The notes beneath the pieces are model-generated. The model was not told the origin of the DNA and did no database searches. It saw nothing but the letters and a program-made list of their open reading frames with translations. A stretch of 6,874 bases of DNA from Calditrichota bacterium (lineage in GTDB: Bacteria > Zhuqueibacterota > Zhuqueibacteria > Zhuqueibacterales > Geothermadaptataceae), in the NCBI GenBank assembly GCA_008501545.1, contig QQUM01000700.1, forward strand, positions 1-6,874, given 5' to 3'. Shown here in pieces: positions 5,004 to 6,874 of this stretch. The translations under genes were made by a program, and so were the position numbers. Every line of letters starts with the position of its first letter. The stretch's first letter is position 1.

Positions 5004-6242
5004 ATGCAGCAAAATACGAATAAATCGACGCAACTCTTTCGTCGAGGATTTGGGCTTAAAAATGAAGTCGTTGGAACACTTGAACAGGAGTACTCCAGCA
5101 AACTTGTAGAATTTCTAAAGCAGCATGATAACACAATGGAACTGGGGCGATTTACCATCCACATTGCCGAGGAGTTCGGTTTCTGCTATGGTGTTGACAG
5201 AGCCATTGAATATGCCTATCAAACCCGCAAACAATTTCCGGATAAACGGATTTTTCTCACCGGTGAGTTAATCCACAATCCACACGTCAACAGAAAAATG
5301 GTTGAAATGGGGATCAAGTTCCTTTCAGGATCATATGCGGAAAAAGACACTCTGGATTCACTGACAGCCGAAGATGTTGTGGTTTTGCCGGCTTTTGGTG
5401 TGGCTGTGGATGAGCTGAAACGATTTAAAGAAATCGGCTGCATCCTTGTCGATACGACGTGTGGTTCGGTACTTAATGTCTGGAAACGTGTACAAAATTA
5501 TGCCCGCGATGGCTTTACTTCAATTATTCATGGTAAGTGGAACCATGAGGAAACCAGGGCGACAAGTTCGCAGACGCAGAATTATCCGGAAAGCCATTTT
5601 ATCGTTGTTCTGGATATGCAAGAAGCAGAAATGGTGTGTGATTATATCGCGGGCAATGGGGATAAAGCCCAATTGCTCGATCACTTTAAAAATGCGATTT
5701 CTCCGAATTTTGATCCGGATGTGCATCTTGAACGCCTGGGATGTGCAAATCAGACCACGATGCTTTCCGGTGAATCACTGGCAATCGCCGAACGAATTGG
5801 GCGTGCGATGCGGGAGAAATATGGCGAGGAAAATCTGGCAACGCATTTTCGTTCATTTGATACAATTTGCAGTGCGACCCAGGATCGGCAGGATGCTATT
5901 GAGAAAATGTTAAACGAGTACCCAATCGACGTGATGATCGTCATCGGTGGTTACAATTCATCCAATACAACCCATCTTGTCGAAATCTCGGAACAAAAGA
6001 CCAGTGCATACCATATTGATGATGCCAGTTGCCTGTTTTCAGTCGAAGAGCTGCAACACAAACCGGTGACTTCCAGGGAAGTCGTGACAAAAAAGAACTG
6101 GCTGCCGGATGGCGAGGTCGTCATTGGCATTACGGCGGGCGCATCCACCCCCAATGTAAAAATCGGTGAAATCGTTGCGCGGCTGGCGCAATTGCAAAAT
6201 TTATCGATTGATGAACTCCTTGGCGAACTCAGTTTAGCCTAA
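5004..6242 (+). CDS. ispH: 4-hydroxy-3-methylbut-2-enyl diphosphate reductase, long cyanobacterial/plant type
   Basis: IspH (LytB) is the iron-sulfur enzyme that converts HMBPP to IPP and DMAPP in the last step of the MEP isoprenoid pathway, in the cytosol. The three cluster cysteines are present: Cys61 (GFCYGV), Cys153 (VDTTCG) and Cys289 (DTICSAT). Substrate-site motifs are intact: GKWNHEET with H181 and E182-E183, GGYNSSNTTH with S319-S320-N321, and TAGASTPN near the end. At 412 residues it is about 100 longer than the E. coli enzyme. It shares the N-terminal RRGFG segment and the internal insertions (for example SPNFDPD and LGCANQTTML) of the cyanobacterial and plant class. AAAGGAAA at 4993-5000 sits just upstream of the ATG. 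It is divergent from the lipoprotein gene and is followed by a strong hairpin, so it is probably monocistronic. Confidence 0.95.
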   Translation: MQQNTNKSTQLFRRGFGLKNEVVGTLEQEYSSKLVEFLKQHDNTMELGRFTIHIAEEFGFCYGVDRAIEYAYQTRKQFPDKRIFLTGELIHNPHVNRKMVEMGIKFLSGSYAEKDTLDSLTAEDVVVLPAFGVAVDELKRFKEIGCILVDTTCGSVLNVWKRVQNYARDGFTSIIHGKWNHEETRATSSQTQNYPESHFIVVLDMQEAEMVCDYIAGNGDKAQLLDHFKNAISPNFDPDVHLERLGCANQTTMLSGESLAIAERIGRAMREKYGEENLATHFRSFDTICSATQDRQDAIEKMLNEYPIDVMIVIGGYNSSNTTHLVEISEQKTSAYHIDDASCLFSVEELQHKPVTSREVVTKKNWLPDGEVVIGITAGASTPNVKIGEIVARLAQLQNLSIDELLGELSLA

Positions 6243-6253
6243 CCTGAAGTATT

Positions 6254-6284
6254 CCCGATGGTCGAAGCCGGCTTTGCCATCGGG
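6254..6284 (+). terminator. Strong hairpin after ispH, possible terminator
   Basis: CCCGATGG (6254-6261) pairs perfectly with CCATCGGG (6277-6284). The inner CGAAG and CTTTG extend the stem by five pairs, one of them G-U, with a single bulged T and a CCGG loop. It starts 12 bp after the ispH stop, where a terminator is expected. No T-run follows (the next bases are ACGATCTCCC), so it is not a canonical intrinsic terminator. It could instead stabilise the mRNA 3' end or be part of a dispersed repeat. Confidence 0.45.
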
Positions 6285-6581
6285 ACGATCTCCCACCCAT
6301 CCTCTTACCAAAACGATATTCGGCGACTTGTTTAAAATGTCGGTATTTTATAGTTGATTAAGAATGGAAAATTAGGCCGATATCAGTGCATCGAGCGATT
6401 ATCCACATTCTTATGCAAACAAAACCATAGCGCGAATTTATTAAATCACACCGGTATTTTAACCAAGAGAAAATTATTTTGATCGAAATGAGTATCAATT
6501 TTTTTACCGATACTATCCATAGACAATTTAAATCTTTGTAACTGTAAATAAGTAAGAAATCGTTTAACAAGGAGTATGACC
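6285..6581. other. AT-rich intergenic region, no gene recognised
   Basis: About 300 bp lie between the ispH hairpin and the start of the last gene. Open frames here are short, lack ribosome sites and look like chance. I see no tRNA or known riboswitch. It contains a 10-bp direct repeat, CGGTATTTTA, at 6341-6350 and 6452-6461, and a small inverted repeat, AGTATC/GATACT (6491-6496 and 6509-6514). It most likely holds the promoter region of the downstream lipoprotein gene. Confidence 0.6.
6520..6548 (+). promoter_or_regulatory. Candidate sigma-70-type promoter for the TPR lipoprotein
   Basis: TAGACA (6520-6525, 5/6 to the -35 consensus) and TGTAAA (6543-6548, 4/6 to the -10) are separated by exactly 17 bp. 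They lie about 30 bp upstream of the start codon region. Position and spacing are good, but in such AT-rich DNA a match like this can arise by chance. Confidence 0.3.
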
Positions 6582-6874
6582 GTGCACAGGAATCTGGTGA
6601 AATTTATATTTATTTTAATGCTGCCGATTTTTCTCGGTTGCAATATTTTTAGCAGCATGAATTCGGAAAGTGATGATGCCGGTTCTTTATTGGAGCAGGG
6701 CAAGGCAGCATTGCAGAATGGTGAAAACGAAAAAGCCCTTGAATATCTCGAGGATGCAAAGATGAAGGATCCGGACAATTATGATATCCTTTATTTTCAC
6801 TCCGTTGCAACCGCACGGGTCAATGATATCGAATTCACAACCTTCATTGAAACATTCCAGGAAGCCGGACAGAC
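6582..6874 (+). CDS. TPR-type lipoprotein, N-terminal part
   Basis: The gene runs off the window, and 97 residues are visible. A hydrophobic signal ends in PIFLGC, giving Cys20 as the lipidated residue, followed by Asn at +2. Residues 33-66 (GSLLEQGKAALQNGENEKAL onward, then LEDAKMKDPDN) have the spacing and the Gly/Ala/Pro pattern of a tetratricopeptide repeat, and the next helix (ILYFHSVATA) would start another unit. Such proteins usually act as outer-membrane-anchored scaffolds; no specific function can be given. An in-frame ATG lies at 6576, but it is only 1 nt from AAGGAG (6569-6574). The GTG at 6582 is 7 nt away and is the better start. The product would lose only two N-terminal residues (Met-Thr), so the choice does not affect the lipobox. 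Confidence 0.8.
   Translation, partial: MHRNLVKFIFILMLPIFLGCNIFSSMNSESDDAGSLLEQGKAALQNGENEKALEYLEDAKMKDPDNYDILYFHSVATARVNDIEFTTFIETFQEAGQ

Noticed and set aside
6446..6778. 110-codon minus-strand frame overlapping the TPR lipoprotein
   Set aside because: The plus-strand frame has a signal peptide, lipobox, TPR pattern and ribosome site; the minus frame has no recognisable features.

Overview
The window (about 43% G+C by eye, not counted) looks like chromosome from a Gram-negative bacterium. It encodes two lipoproteins with lipoboxes, an exported HtrA-like protein, and an ECF sigma factor next to a membrane-anchored anti-sigma-like protein. Most genes have recognisable Shine-Dalgarno sites. 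The lineage cannot be fixed from the sequence. The long cyanobacterial/plant-type IspH and the general gene style would suit a member of the FCB group or its relatives (Calditrichota, KSB1 or Ignavibacteriota-like), but that is an impression. No tRNA, rRNA, CRISPR array or insertion sequence was seen.

Layout. Positions 1-602 hold the 3' end of a sodium-dependent NSS-family transporter and its 34-residue small subunit (MetS type). Abutting it with no spacer is holA, the delta subunit of the DNA polymerase III clamp loader (603-1631). A probable stress-response operon follows: an ECF sigma factor (1681-2271), a cysteine-free single-pass anti-sigma-like protein (2392-2994), and an exported HtrA/Deg-like protein with one PDZ domain and a C-terminal coiled coil (3013-4194). 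A convergent gene for an uncharacterised lipoprotein lies at 4202-4873 on the minus strand. Divergent from it is ispH (5004-6242), the last enzyme of the MEP isoprenoid pathway. After a strong hairpin and about 300 bp of AT-rich, apparently non-coding DNA, a TPR-type lipoprotein gene begins at 6582 and runs off the end.

The most notable point is that the HtrA-like protein has lost all three catalytic residues: Ser at the His position, Ser at the Asp position, and Asn at the nucleophile Ser. It keeps the fold landmarks, signal peptide and PDZ domain. It therefore looks like a pseudoprotease in the place where an RpoE/RseA/DegS- or MucD-like system would carry an active protease. The likely picture is an envelope-stress circuit in which the inactive HtrA senses or binds ligands, possibly including the anti-sigma C-terminus, while another protease does the cutting. 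A good sigma-E-like promoter (GGAACTT, 16 bp, TTCAA) sits just upstream of the sigma gene and suggests autoregulation, although the implied leader is very short.
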